64,000 bases of DNA, taken from Rusavskia elegans (lineage: Eukaryota > Ascomycota > Lecanoromycetes > Teloschistales > Teloschistaceae). Below, piece after piece: positions 12,078 to 22,725 of this stretch. Below the pieces are notes generated by a model. It saw only the letters and a program-made list of their open reading frames with translations. It ran no database searches and was not told the origin of the DNA. Within the stretch, counting starts at the first letter, position 1; every line of letters begins with the position of its first letter. A program made the position numbers and the translations under genes. The stretch lies in the NCBI GenBank assembly GCA_011316305.1, contig SAUG01000114.1, positions 1-64,000 on the forward strand, read 5' to 3'.

Positions 12078-12269
12078 TTAGTTAATTTGATTTTGGTTTT
12101 GGTGCCCGGTAAACCAGTGGTTCGGTGAGCAAATCAAGCGTTGGTATACCAGCATTAAATATACGGTAGCAGAACTTGTACCCCAGTTCAGTTGACGCAA
12201 ATAACGGTTCTTTCTATGGAATTTCAATTCAAATTTGCTCAGCAATGTGACGTATCCTTCCACCGATAA
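12078..12269 (-). mobile_element. Truncated retroposon (192 bp), not RIP-mutated, 12-13 bp target duplication
   Basis: The segment is flanked by TAGATAGACTAT at 12,066-12,077 and 12,271-12,282 (13 bp if the preceding T is counted). It begins TTAGTTAATTTGATTTTGG on the plus strand. It matches the first 190 bp of the full-length copies at 41,549-42,488 and 48,701-49,646. Unlike everything around it, it is rich in CA and TG and about half GC. It therefore inserted into the already mutated gypsy element after RIP, or escaped RIP by being short. A 61-codon minus-strand open frame inside it reflects this better base composition; I do not call it a gene. The strand given assumes the GGTTTTGG side is the 3' tail. 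Confidence 0.7.
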
Positions 12270-13214
12270 TTAGATAGACTATAAATCGGGCTATATAGTA
12301 GATCTCGCCTATCTAATTTAATTATATAATCGGTATTTTTAAACGGCGGTAAAGAATCTGCTAGACGTATATTATAAACTTTAATCTCCCTATATATAGG
12401 TTCTGAAATCGACAGTTCAGGCTATTATATATTTTTATCGTCTTTATTTTTATCGGCGTTATTAGCTCCCGCCTATATAGTAGTATTATTATTAGATCTT
12501 ATATATACGGCGGTAATCGATATTATATATACTAATATATACTTTTCGGCCTGTAATATATAGATAAAAACTACTAGTAAATTAATACTAAAGTAGATTA
12601 ATCGTTTTATACCTATTTGGTTATTTTATATTATTTTATTACAGATAGGAAATCGCTATTACTCGGATTCTAGGTCTATAACTATATATACCTAATATAA
12701 AGCTGGTATATTTAGGAAAATACCGTATTTATCGGTTATATCTAAAATATAGAATCGCGATATATAAGTTTCCCGACGGTTTTAACTATCTATCGTTATT
12801 TAGTTTAAGTCGTATACTCTATAATAGGCAGCGCGCTAACTTTTAATTTATTAAAAATAAAGTTTTTTAGCTCTTTAAACTAGCTCCAGGTCGTATTAAA
12901 TAATAAAAGATTAAGAAACGATATTAATCTAGAAGCCTAGATCTAGGAATACTTTAGTTCTACTATACCTTTTTACTAGTAACTCGATAAATACTTTTAT
13001 TAAAAGGCTGTTTTTTACTTTAATTTACTTATTCCGGGCGGTTATCGAAGCTATAACTAGTCTTTCTGGTTTTTTAACTAGTTAGTATTACTAGGGTTAC
13101 CTTTCGTTATATTAATAGTAGGCTTTTTAAAAGATCTATTACTATTAATACGAAAGTTATTAGATTTCCGATTATTTTAGCTTTAGTTTTAGTTTTTGGA
13201 GTAATTTTTAGACT

Positions 13215-13257
13215 AATAATCTATACTACTATAAGTATAATATATACCTGATTTATT
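13215..13257 (-). pseudogene. Gag CCHC zinc knuckle of the gypsy element, mutated
   Basis: The minus strand reads YYTYSSIDY*SKNY. With each Tyr restored in concept to its RIP source (Cys TGT/TGC or His CAC/CAT), the spacing is C-x2-C-x4-H-x4-C, the retroviral nucleocapsid knuckle. It lies between the 5' LTR and RT, where Gag should end. Confidence 0.6.
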
Positions 13258-14616
13258 ATTTTATTTATATTTCCCCGAGTCGGTATTACTAATATTAGGG
13301 TATTTCTTCTACTAATATTATTCCGATTTTTTTATAATCAGCCTTTCCGGTTCCGGTTCTCGAAGCCTCGAAAATTCCCTTTACTATACGGAGATAGATT
13401 AGGTCTTTTAGTAGAAAAATTCTACTACTATTCTAGTATCGCTTTATCTATATTCTTCTATTAGATAGCTTAAGCTACCTATTTATTATAGCCGAAGTTT
13501 TTTAATTTCGCGCTTTAAGTTTATATAGTACGCTGTAGCTCCGAACGAATTTTAAAAAGAAAAAAAATTAAACGTTATTCTTCCGATAAAGGAAATAGCT
13601 AGACTTCTAATAATATAAAGAAATTATAGAACTCTAGAATATTCTAGTCTTTATTTTATATTATACGAAAATATTTTATCGCGGTATCTAACGAACGAAA
13701 TTCAGGATCGATAGTAAAATTTAAAAGAAAATCTATAAATTTATCCTATAATATACCGTTAAAGGTATCTTTATTAATAAAAAATTTCTTCTTTTTAAGC
13801 TACCGGTTTAATTTCTAATCTTTAATAAAGTTCTAGGCCTATCGGATTTAATCTATATAAATAGATAAGGCGTCGGATTTATAGAACTAATTTCTATAGA
13901 ATTTAACCTATTTATAATATTTTTTAAAAGTTATTTTATCGTTATACTTTTTAGGTTCTTTAATTTTAAGCTTTAGTAAAGTTTAAAACGCTCGCGAAAA
14001 CCTAATAGCCGGCCTAAAAGAAGGTTAATCGGTATCTAGAATATAATTCGGATCTATTATATAGAGAGCCTCTATTCTATAATATACTTTTAAAAGAATC
14101 TTCTTTTTTACTACTATTTAAATTTCTAAGGTTCGAAGCTTTTTATTATTATTAGACTTGTCGCTATTATCTCTCCTATTATTCGGATTATTCGGGTTAT
14201 TATTACTACTAGATAGTTAGCTTATAAAGGTTTCTAAAAAAGTATTTCTATTAAACTATAACTAGCTATTAGACGGCTACTATTAATAGATTTAGCTATT
14301 AGAAATAGTATAATCTTCCGATATACTAGTAACGAGATTACTATAAGGTTTCGATTAGCTTCCCTAAATAATAGAAAATAAACTAGGATTTTCTTCGCCG
14401 GGCGTTTTCGGGGTAGACGGGTTATATTTATCGGATTAATCTATAATATCTATAATCTACGGTTTAATAACTTTAGCGCTAGTTTAGAATAGATCTGTCT
14501 AAAGCGTTTTACTACGGCTATAATTACTATAAGTACTATATATCGATATCGATATAGTCGTACTATAAATAATATATACCGAGCTAAAAACGTTTAAAAT
14601 AATAAATTAGAACTAC

Positions 14617-14844
14617 TAGATAGATATATTTCTAGGATAGTATACGATTATAGACTAGGTAAAATATATATTATAGAACTAACTTATACCCTAGAAAGAC
14701 TAGGGTATAATCTAGTAATAAAGGAAAGAGAAAAAGCGGGAAAGAATTGAGATCCGATACGCTAGCGACGCTCTAGCGACTAGGCGGCAAGCCTCGTTTC
14801 CAAGCGTCCTAATCATATTTCCAGGGTCTATATAACGCGTTTGA
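14617..14844 (-). repeat. 5' LTR of the gypsy element
   Basis: Partner of the repeat at 6,331-6,560. It keeps somewhat more GC (GGCGGCAAGCCTCG, CCAGGGTCTATATAACGCG) than the other LTR. As the upstream LTR of a minus-strand element it would have held the promoter. I could not assign a primer-binding site next to it. Confidence 0.85.
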
Positions 14845-14849
14845 CGTTT

Positions 14850-15690
14850 TATATTAATTTCTATATAGCTAAAATAAAATTGATTACTTGAAAAAAAATT
14901 AATCGTATATATTTAAAAAGCGATTTATTTATATAAAAAAGATATTAAACTTTTAAAATATATAATCTAGGAAAATCGACTAAATTTACTAAAATATTTA
15001 TTATAAATCTCGACGTTTTAATAACGGAAATTATCTAGAAAGATAATATTTCCTAAAATAAATTAACGGAACTATTAATATAAGCGAAAATTTTATTAAA
15101 TACGTTTAGTTCATGGTTTCTAATACGATATAAAAATAGTAACGGCTTTTATAAATAACAATTACTAATTTATTAATTCGCTATTATTTATTATCCAAAA
15201 GTTTTATAGTAGTTCTAACCGCCGCCGGATTAGATATAGTATATTATAATAATAACTATTATTAATATTAAAGTCGATAATCGATAATATTATTGAAGAA
15301 AAAGTTTCTAAAATTAAAAATTTCGAAGTTATAATAGTCGACAGCGAGCTTTTACTAATATATTTTTTTTACTTCTATATTTATCGTATGTAAATAATCT
15401 TTTACTCTTTACTTTATTTTGTATGGTATTATTAATAATAGTTCTATTTTTAATACTATTTTATTTTAGAAAATATTGATTTTTCTTCCACGTTTTATTT
15501 AGAAAGATATAAATATAGTAATTAAAATTCTAAATTATATAAACGGTTTAAAAACTATAAAATTTATATCCAAATTATATAGTTATATATAAATTCGGAT
15601 GATAACCAATTCGGCCGTTAATTATAAAAGCGGATATAGAAACGAATATAAATCTAGCGTGAAGATATTTATATATATAAATACTTTTTT
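14850..15690. other. RIP-mutated DNA, nothing identifiable
   Basis: AT-rich sequence between the gypsy 5' LTR and the next SINE. No supported motif or repeat. Confidence 0.5.
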
Positions 15691-15696
15691 CTTTTA

Positions 15697-16128
15697 TATA
15701 TATACCATTTAATTATTCGAATTTTTAATTATCTTTAACGAATTAGTACTAGAGATACTATTCGATTAGATTACGTAATTATTTAAATTCGAATATCTAT
15801 CGCGAATTTAATTTAAAATTCCCGAAGAACTTAGATTTAAACTAAAATCTGAAAGGAAATCGTAATCTATTTATTTTTATTAAATTTAATTTACTTCGAT
15901 TAGAAACGGCTAGACCGAGATAATTTTTTAAATAATCTCTCTATATAATTTCTATATAAACTTTATATAAAAATCGATTTAGTTATTTAGAAAAAATTCA
16001 AGTATTAGATTAGCTTTCGAAAGATTCGAACCTCCGATCCGCTAGATTAACTCTATTAACTCCGAAATAGAACGCGAATCCGTTAGACCTCCAGATAATG
16101 CAATCTACTACTACGCCATTCAGACTTT
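15697..16128 (-). mobile_element. SINE copy, minus strand, near full length
   Basis: The same family as 25,869-26,304, reversed. The right edge carries the mutated head (GCCATTCAGAC, then GATTCGAACCTCCGATCCGC as the B-box region), and the left edge carries the AT-rich tail. The middle shares TCGATTAGAAACGGCTAGAC with the other copies. The A-box region (ACGCCATT) has lost bases, so transcription is unlikely. Confidence 0.75.
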
Positions 16129-16343
16129 ATTTTTTTATAGTTATAGAAAATCAGCTTGGAATTCTTTATTACTAGATAAATTAAATAAATAAAATGAAAT
16201 ACCTTTATCAATAATATTTGAAAAAAAAACTAAAATAAAATATAAATTATATAAAATCTTTTTATTTATCTATTTATTATAAAATATAATGATCGTTTAT
16301 ATATATATCGATAATAATATCATTTAACTTTTTATTTTTATTA

Positions 16344-16736
16344 TATATACGGGTTAATTATTCGAAATTTCAATTTTTATTCTTTTACGATTTGATACTA
16401 AAAGTATTAACTAATTAAATTACGTAAAGATAAAATATTCTACTAAAAATTAAATTTTTAAAATTTTATATAAAAAAATTTTAATCTATTAAATATTTTA
16501 AAAATTTTAATTCTATTGCGAAAAGTATATATATTTATAATATAATCTATAAAATAATTCTTTTATATAAAAGCTTTTTATAAAATGAATTTTTAGTAAA
16601 TTAAAAATTTTAAATATTAGTTTAACTTTCGAAAGATTCGAATCTTCGATTTATCGGATTTAATTTTTAATTTCGAAAAGCGTTGAATCTATTAAATCTA
16701 TCAAATCACGTAGTTTTTACTATTACGTTATCAAAA
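16344..16736 (-). mobile_element. SINE copy, minus strand, heavily RIP-mutated
   Basis: Reading right to left, the order of landmarks matches the SINE family: a head remnant with ACGTTATC, the B-box region GATTCGAATCTTCGATTTAT, then the AT-rich body and tail. It is the most mutated copy in the window and lies about 215 bp from the previous copy in the same orientation. A 70-codon frame starting inside it is a by-product. Confidence 0.6.
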
Positions 16737-16739
16737 CTA

Positions 16740-18230
16740 TTAATTTTTAATATTTTAAATTTTTTTATATACGATCTTATATTTTTATATTTTTATCTAA
16801 AATTTATAAAATTCTATTTTAATCTTTTAATAAAGTTAATATTTCTTCTATTAATATTTAAAGATAAATTACTATTCGAATTAAATTTTAGATAAAATTC
16901 TATAAATTATATTAACCAATTTTTACTAATAGAAAGAATTAAATAATTATTACGTTATAAAATATAATCAATAATATTTTTAATCGATAAAAGAACCGAA
17001 AACTAATTAATATTATCGAAACGTTTAATATAATATATTACAATATTTAATTCAATATCGAATATATATATATATTATAAAAATTTATTATAGATTTAAA
17101 ATTGTTTTCAAAAATAAATTAGTAAATTTCTATTGCATTTTAGTTTTATTATTATAATAGCGGACGTATTTCGCGATATCATCGAGTTTATTATTATAGA
17201 AAATTATAACTATTTTTTTATAATAATTTATTAATTTATTTTCAATATTTTATCGCATTTAAAATAATATTATAGAAGTTTAAAATCAAAAGATATAATT
17301 ATAAAAAATGATTTTTTAAAATAATTTATTCGTTAAATCGAGATTTTTTAAACGAGTTCGATCAATTTAAAAATTTTAACCGTCGGCTATTTTACTTTAA
17401 TAGCAATCGTTTATTCTACGATAATATATCGACGATTTATCGATTAAAAATAGAATATAATAAAATTTCATTTATCAAATATTTATATATTTAATATTAC
17501 TAGAATATTATAATTAAAAAAAATTGATATAATTAAATAATTAATATCTATTTTTGGATTTTTTTAAAATATCTAATTTAAAAGAATATAGAATTAGATT
17601 AAATTTATAATTAATTAAATATATTTATTTTAAAATTATAAACCAATAAAAAATTATACGAAAGTTAATAGATAATTTATTAAAAGTTTTGATTATTACT
17701 AAAATATTTAATTTCTATATACGAATTTCTCTACTTTTTATTATTAATAATTTTTATTAAAATTAAATAGATTGTTTAATTCCATATCACGTGATCTGCT
17801 TGAATATCGCCTAAATAAAATCTCGATTACTAAACAATTTTTCGATTATTAAATAATTTAGAAATTCGATTTCCGTGAAAATCTCTTTATTTTAAAAATT
17901 TCACTCGATTTTTACGATTTCTATAAAGTAGCTAGAGTTCTAGCATCGACGAATTAGGCTAGAAAATCACGTGATCTATAGTATCGCTTGTTTTATTGAT
18001 AATAATTAAAGTTAAAAGAAAAACTAGTAGTTAATTGAATATTGAACGAATATTAACGAGAAATTAATTTAATTCGTTTAAAACAGCTAGATAAACGAAA
18101 ATAATCTAATTCGGAGTTCTATATAACTAGAAGTCGACTAGGTATTTTGTTCTTTATAAATCGTTATGTTCGGAATATCTGCAACGAGTTTCTAGAAACT
18201 GGCCGTTTTCGACGTATTTAACGTAGATTT
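16740..18230. other. AT-rich DNA up to the gene island; partly unmutated from about 17,780
   Basis: The first kilobase has no recognisable features. From about 17,780 CA and TG reappear. Two CACGTGATCT sequences occur at 17,788-17,797 and 17,968-17,977. By about 18,230 the composition is that of normal genic DNA. No gene is visible. Confidence 0.55.
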
Positions 18231-18240
18231 AATGTAGACA

Positions 18241-18570
18241 GATTGTCATAGAACATGCGACTGCCCCTAAGGTAGCCACCTTCAGGCTGCACGGATGATA
18301 TACATCAGCTTCGACTTCGACTTCGGCTTTTCCAACTCGAGGTTTCGCTGCCCGTCTCAAACACTGGATAGTATATGATGCCTACTCTCTAGACATCGTC
18401 ATCATCATCTAGTGTATCAAGGCCAGCATCACAGCAAGTAATGGCAGGACGTATCATAGAGTATTCATTACATTACACAGATGGAATCAGACCCTGCCTC
18501 GATTGCTGCTGGACCTTGAAAATTGAACGTTGAACGGTACTGTAGCCTCACCCCCACCTGACTCTCGATA
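18241..18570. other. Intergenic / 3' flank of the coiled-coil gene
   Basis: Normal-composition DNA downstream of the minus-strand coiled-coil gene, likely holding its 3' UTR. It contains a short TTCGACTTCGACTTCGGC microrepeat. No coding exon with consistent splice sites is visible. An open frame entering from 18,530 on the plus strand is antisense to the real gene. Confidence 0.5.
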
Positions 18571-20250
18571 TCATGTCACCGAGTTCTGCCTATTCCGTTT
18601 TAAGGGCGAGATAGCATCGGAGACATTTCCTGAAGCTGAAGAAGCTACCAGCAGCGGCCGAGTCTTCGGTCCCAGTATAAATCTGTTGCTCAGCGCTCCA
18701 AAAGTTGTAGCGCCCAACCCTGATCTGCCGAGCTCACGATCATCCTCGTCGAACAGCGTCTTACCAAGTCCGCCAAGCAACCTCCGTCTCTGTCTTTTTA
18801 CTTCGGGACCTCCGAGGGTCGTGTCATCACCTGTTGCTGGACCCGTTGCCTTGAAACGTTTTTCCTGTTTTCCCTGGGTTTCGTCGTTCTCCTCTTCAGC
18901 TACCTGCTCAAGTATGGAGGCTGTTTTGAGCTTTCTCTGACCAGGCGCAACTTTTTCATTGGATTTGCCGGCCGTTGCCGTGCCCAAGGCCTTTTTTGTT
19001 CGACTCTTCGAAATGTCAGCCGACCCAGTTTGATGGTTTTGGGATGTGGCTTCCACTGGGCCTTGGGCACCGCCAGGGCGTTTGCCAATCCTAGCTATAT
19101 CGAGTGACGCGGCATTTTCTGCCGGTGGACTTTCGGGGCCAACACTTGTCGTTCGATTCAGATAGGGAGTAATGGAGAATGCTGACTTATCACCAGGCAG
19201 GGTTGACACGCGTTTGGCTCTTCTGTCTTTGGTCTCATTACCAGGAGTTCCAATCTTAGAGTCAGACAACATTTGCATTGCCGTTCGCTTTCGTGATTTC
19301 GTGGCTGTGATTATTTCTTGAGGGGGAGCTGCGCGCTCAACGCCCAAATCGCTCTGGACCGAACGTGCGCCGTTGAGCTCTTGCTGGGTCTGTTTCAACG
19401 AGCCCTTTGTTGTTCTCAGCTTGTCGCGCAACGAATCCAACCGCGATTCAACAGTCACTCTCTGAGCTTCCCAGGTGCGGGAAGCTTCCTGGGCCTCGCG
19501 CTCTAATCTTTGTCTCTCTCGACGTTCACGATTCAAATCAGCCTGAACGATCTGGAGCTGACTTTCGAGTTTTGCGACTTCAGAGCGTGCTCTCTCGTCG
19601 TTGGCCAAGATGCGTTGCGTAGATTTCTTCTCAGTTTCTAGTTGAATCTCGAGTGTTCGTAATTGATGGTCAAGCGACAGCTTCTGCGCTAACAGCGTTT
19701 GGTTTGACGCCACTTGTGATCGCAGATGATCAACTTCCGGTCGTAAGGTGGAGAGCTCACGCGCCAAGGCCAGCTTTTCGGTCAGTAACTGAGTTGAATT
19801 CATCGTGACACCATGCAACGAGCGGAGCTCTGCCTGAAGTTGCATCAGCGGCACTCTTATTGTCTTCCGAGTCAAACGCCTACCTTGAGTGTTTCAATTT
19901 CTCGACTTTTGATGCGTGATTCTCCTTGGGTACTTTCGAGACTCGTCTCTGCCTTCTTGATCTTGGCTTTAAGTGCATCTTGACTCTGCTCCATCTTTTG
20001 CACGCAGCCATCGTCATCGGCGATCTGCGCTCGCAAAGTTTCATTGTGGTTTTCAAGTAGGATTAAATGGACGTGCAGCCTTCGATATCTTTCATCTTCC
20101 TGGACGGCGTATTGTTGGTGTAAACATTTTTCGTAAGCTAGATCCAAAGCACATGTATCCAGCGCCTGGTGTATCTGTCAATAACGGTCAACCTCGGCTC
20201 TCAGTGGCCTAGTAGTAGAATAGATATATATATACCTGATCAATATCCAT
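18571..20250 (-). CDS. Coiled-coil, basic, probably nuclear protein of unknown function (three exons)
   Basis: I do not recognise this gene. The model is exon 1 20,250-20,236 (ATGGATATTGATCAG), intron 20,175-20,235 (61 bp), exon 2 20,174-19,884, intron 19,834-19,883 (50 bp, CTGAT branch-like site) and exon 3 19,833-18,571; the product is 522 aa. Both introns are GT-AG and in phase 0. Residues from about 10 to 258 are a long, nearly continuous coiled coil rich in E, R, L and Q. The rest is low-complexity and basic, with possible nuclear signals KSRKR (281-285), KDRRAKR (304-310) and KRQRRRLLG (448-456), then an acidic LFDEDD. Such a layout is common in chromosome-segregation and spindle proteins, but that is only an analogy. 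The same frame stays open for 17 codons upstream of the chosen ATG without another ATG, so an extra 5' exon is possible. It is divergent from OST3. Confidence 0.8.
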
Positions 20251-20509
20251 AGAGAGGTAATTGTCCAATTCGCAGATCAAAATGAGCGATGAGTAAGTAC
20301 CTTAGTAATAATAGTGTAGTGTCCAAGTAAACATCACGCCCGCATTGTAAACAGGAGATCGGCGCTACCTTATAATACCGTAACGCTGCCTTACCCGTAG
20401 CCTGGCTTGGCAGCTTCTAATTTAATGGATTCTTGAGGACAGCAAAGCGCCTGTGCATCCGGTCCTCTTCCCAACGTTGGAACGAAAATTGACCTCATTG
20501 TTCACTGAA
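20251..20509. promoter_or_regulatory. Divergent promoter between the coiled-coil gene and OST3
   Basis: These 259 bp separate the start codons of two genes that point away from each other, so both promoters must lie here or overlap the 5' ends. I see no convincing TATA box or named factor site. An ATGAGCGATGAGTAAGT at 20,281-20,297 looks like a start plus intron donor on the plus strand, but it leads to no useful exon. Confidence 0.5.
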
Positions 20510-21653
20510 ATGAAGTTGGGCCTCGTGGTCTTCTTTGGCCTTTTGCCTGTATTCTGTGCAGCTGCAAAGACCAAGACAGCTGGAAAATTCGAACAACACC
20601 ACGGAAAATTCTCCTCCAACCCTCCTCTCAAGCTTGATGATGCGACGTATGAGCGATTGACCGCGGCCCCCCGCGACTATACGGTTGCTGTTCTGCTCAC
20701 TGCACTAGAGGCGCGATTTGGCTGTCAGCTTTGCCGCGACTTCCAGCCGGAATGGGATGTTGTTGGGAAGAGCTGGGTCAGGGGTGACAAGAAAGGGGAC
20801 TCCCGTCTGATTCTTGGAACTCTGGACTTCGCCAATGGCAGAGGCACTTTTCAAAAAGTTTGCGAATCTTGCAATTCCAGTACTGAAGACTCTTCGCTAA
20901 AATCATATCTTAGCTCATGCTACAGACGGCTCCTATCATGATGCTGTTCCCACCAACAACCGGACCTCAAGCCAAACCTGACGCGCAGGCGATACGATAT
21001 GATTTCACCACGGGGTGAGTCTGGCATGCAATTCCTCTCTTGTCCTCTCTTATTTCCATTTAGGCCACAGTCTGCGGAGCAGGTGAATGATTGGATCATC
21101 CGACATTTGCCCGAAGGCCCCAAACCCCCAATCTATAGACCAATCAACTATATGCGTCTGGTTACGATCACCATCGCTATCCTGGGGCTCGTCTCTTTCT
21201 TCAGCGTCGCTGCGCCTTACATCATTCCGATCATACAGAACAGGAACCTTTGGGCTGCCATAAGTCTTATCACCATATTGCTATTCACCAGCGGACACAT
21301 GTTCAACCATATCAGAAAAGTGCCTTATGTTGCTGGAGACGGCAAAGGTGGCATCAGCTACTTCGCCGGTGGCTTTTCCAACCAATTCGGACTGGAGACC
21401 CAGATTGTCGCTGCCATGTGTATGTCCACAAGCCTTCGGTCTCGTTTTTTACATCGACTGACTTGCCCTAGACGGTACCCTTTCATTCGCGACAATCGCA
21501 CTTACGCTGAAAGTGCCACGCATGGCCGATCCCAAGAAGCAGCAGATTGCAGTATTTGTATGGGGCGCTGTTATTTTCGCCATGTACAGCTTTCTCCTTA
21601 GCGTCTTCCGAGTCAAGAATGGTGGTTACCCATTCCACTTGCCACCGTTTTAG
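20510..21653 (+). CDS. OST3: Oligosaccharyltransferase subunit Ost3/Ost6 (four exons)
   Basis: Ost3/Ost6 is a subunit of the ER oligosaccharyltransferase, which transfers the glycan to Asn residues. Its lumenal thioredoxin-like domain briefly binds substrate cysteines. Exons are 20,510-20,857, 20,914-21,014, 21,064-21,419 and 21,472-21,653; introns are 56, 49 and 52 bp, all GT-AG, and phases close correctly to give 328 aa, the usual family length. Visible parts: a signal peptide MKLGLVVFFGLLPVFC; CQLC (C72, C75) followed by RDFQPEW, the CXXC redox motif; and LMLFPPTTGP-like sequence (MMLFPPTTGP) in exon 2. Four membrane segments lie at about 182-204, 212-230, 263-283 and 294-314, and the C-terminus is GGYPFHLPPF. 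The start at 20,510 is chosen because the signal peptide begins there; an upstream in-frame ATG at 20,453 would bury it. No defects are seen. Confidence 0.96.
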
Positions 21654-21860
21654 TCTCGGATAGTCACCAAAGCTTACAGAAGAGCACTACCCAATCAGAT
21701 GTAAAGGACTGGTGAAGCACCTGTCGTGTCTTAAACTCCTAATAATCGTTTGCCGCTGTTGCAACTGTTTCCTCCGTCTGGCTGAGCATTGCAGACATCG
21801 AATCCTGCGTTGGCTGAACCACCAGAGTCTCATGCATACCCCATGGCTTCTCACCAAATC
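21654..21860. other. Convergent intergenic region
   Basis: These 207 bp lie between the stop codons of OST3 and the DUF1772 gene and must hold both 3' UTRs. No distinct polyadenylation signal stands out. Confidence 0.5.
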
Positions 21861-22407
21861 CTAGGGACTCAAAGCCGCTTTCAGTCCGATCGCAGCACCC
21901 AAGGCCAGAATTCCACCGCGGATGGCATTCAAGCGACCAAATCGGCGCAAAAGCTCCTGCACGCGCTGCTCGCCTCCCGATTTCTTGATTCCTTCTTGTC
22001 CCCGCTCGCCGATCTCCTTCAAAGTCATGTTGGTAGGCTTCATGACGAAAATGGTGAAGGGTGCAATGCCAATGGCACCAACAGCGGCCAGGATGTACTG
22101 ATTTCGCAGCGAGCTGCTCGGCGGGGCATTGTAAGCAAGTGCGGAGAAGGCTGCTGATGATGCCGTAGCGAGTTGCGGGAAGATGTGCGAGCCACTGGAG
22201 AAGAGTGCGCGAAGATGACGGAGGCTGACTTCATTGGGGTGCTCCAAGAAGATTGGCACCGTTGCTGATATCAATCAATTAAACGATGACAAGACTCAAT
22301 CGTTACGGGCACCCACAGTAAGACAATGCCGTGATTGCCCCCGCCGTGACGAAGCCGGTCGAAATCCCGAAAATTTGCAAGGACAATGTTTGCAGTGGAG
22401 TGGTCAT
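21861..22407 (-). CDS. DUF1772 / anthrone-oxygenase-like small membrane protein (two exons)
   Basis: The model is exon 1 22,407-22,317, intron 22,265-22,316 (52 bp, donor GTGGGT, acceptor ATCAG) and exon 2 22,264-21,861; the product is 164 aa. The junction reads ALSY-S-TVPIFLEHP, matching the family pattern of a first membrane helix followed by a short TVP/TIP-like stretch. Hydrophobic segments lie at about 11-30, 60-77, 86-105 and 144-161. After segment 3 come MKPTN and, near the C-terminus, LLRRFGRLNAIRGG, typical of DUF1772. Relatives include anthrone oxygenases of polyketide pathways, but no polyketide cluster is present here, so a catalytic role is unproven. The GTGGGT donor is weak but is the only one that keeps frame with the visible acceptor. 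It is convergent with OST3. Confidence 0.82.
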
Positions 22408-22725
22408 TCTGTTCGGTGTTGTGGTGATGAACAGCAGTCAATCTTGAGAGTGATGACGAAAGAGGATACCCCAAGGTAGTGTAAGTATTGCAGGTATCGT
22501 GCGATCGCGTTGCTTAAACAAGTAGAATCAGAACCGTTTGACAGCAACTGTACTTTACTAATTGCACAGTGAAGCAGCACTTCGGCAAAAGACGTCACTC
22601 ATCGGAGCGGAGTTCTGATGCACCCCTGTGCCAAGTAAAGCAGGTAATTACTCAAGGCGTTTTTGTCCGACGGGATACTTTGCTTATATAAGCGTACTGT
22701 AGCCGCCAATTTTATCGCTTATGGT
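22408..22725. other. 5' flank of the DUF1772 gene and right edge of the island
   Basis: Normal-composition DNA that should hold the promoter and 5' UTR of the minus-strand gene. No gene is visible. The composition changes abruptly to RIP-mutated DNA near 22,727, just after GGTCAGGATTTAAAATTTT. Confidence 0.5.

Larger units (their letters stand above)
6331..14844 (-). mobile_element. Ty3/gypsy LTR retrotransposon (chromovirus), RIP-inactivated
   Basis: Two direct repeats of about 230 bp (6,331-6,560 and 14,617-14,844) bound 8 kb of RIP-mutated sequence. On the minus strand the order is gag zinc knuckle, reverse transcriptase, RNase H, integrase and chromodomain, which is the order of Ty3/gypsy chromoviruses. 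Every frame is broken by TAG/TAA at former Trp or Gln codons, so the element is dead. About 2.3 kb between the chromodomain and the 3' LTR does not match a standard gypsy gene and contains a possible plus-strand coding remnant. A 192-bp retroposon copy (12,078-12,269) interrupts the region just upstream of the RT motif. Confidence 0.92.
1..18230. other. RIP-mutated AT-rich block, left of the gene island
   Basis: This stretch is dominated by A and T and is nearly free of CpA and TpG dinucleotides, while CpG is still common; the first 60 bases contain neither CA nor TG. That pattern is what repeat-induced point mutation (C to T, preferring CpA, on both strands) leaves in ascomycete repeats. Old transposon frames inside the block are interrupted by TAG and TAA where Gln or Trp codons would have stood. 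No host gene is recognisable. Short open frames here are by-products of the base composition. The last 450 bases (from about 17,780) keep some CA/TG and look like a transition into unmutated DNA. Confidence 0.9.

Noticed and set aside
12078..12263. 61-codon minus-strand gene
   Set aside because: It lies wholly within a truncated retroposon and stays open only because this copy is not RIP-mutated; other copies do not preserve it.
16683..16895. 70-codon plus-strand membrane protein
   Set aside because: The Phe/Leu/Ile-rich translation is a by-product of AT-rich DNA and starts within a SINE.
18530..18940. 136-codon plus-strand open frame
   Set aside because: It is antisense to the third exon of the coiled-coil gene, whose splice sites and frame are consistent.
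21861..22407. Member of a polyketide gene cluster
   Set aside because: DUF1772 proteins include anthrone oxygenases, but no polyketide synthase or tailoring gene is present in the island.
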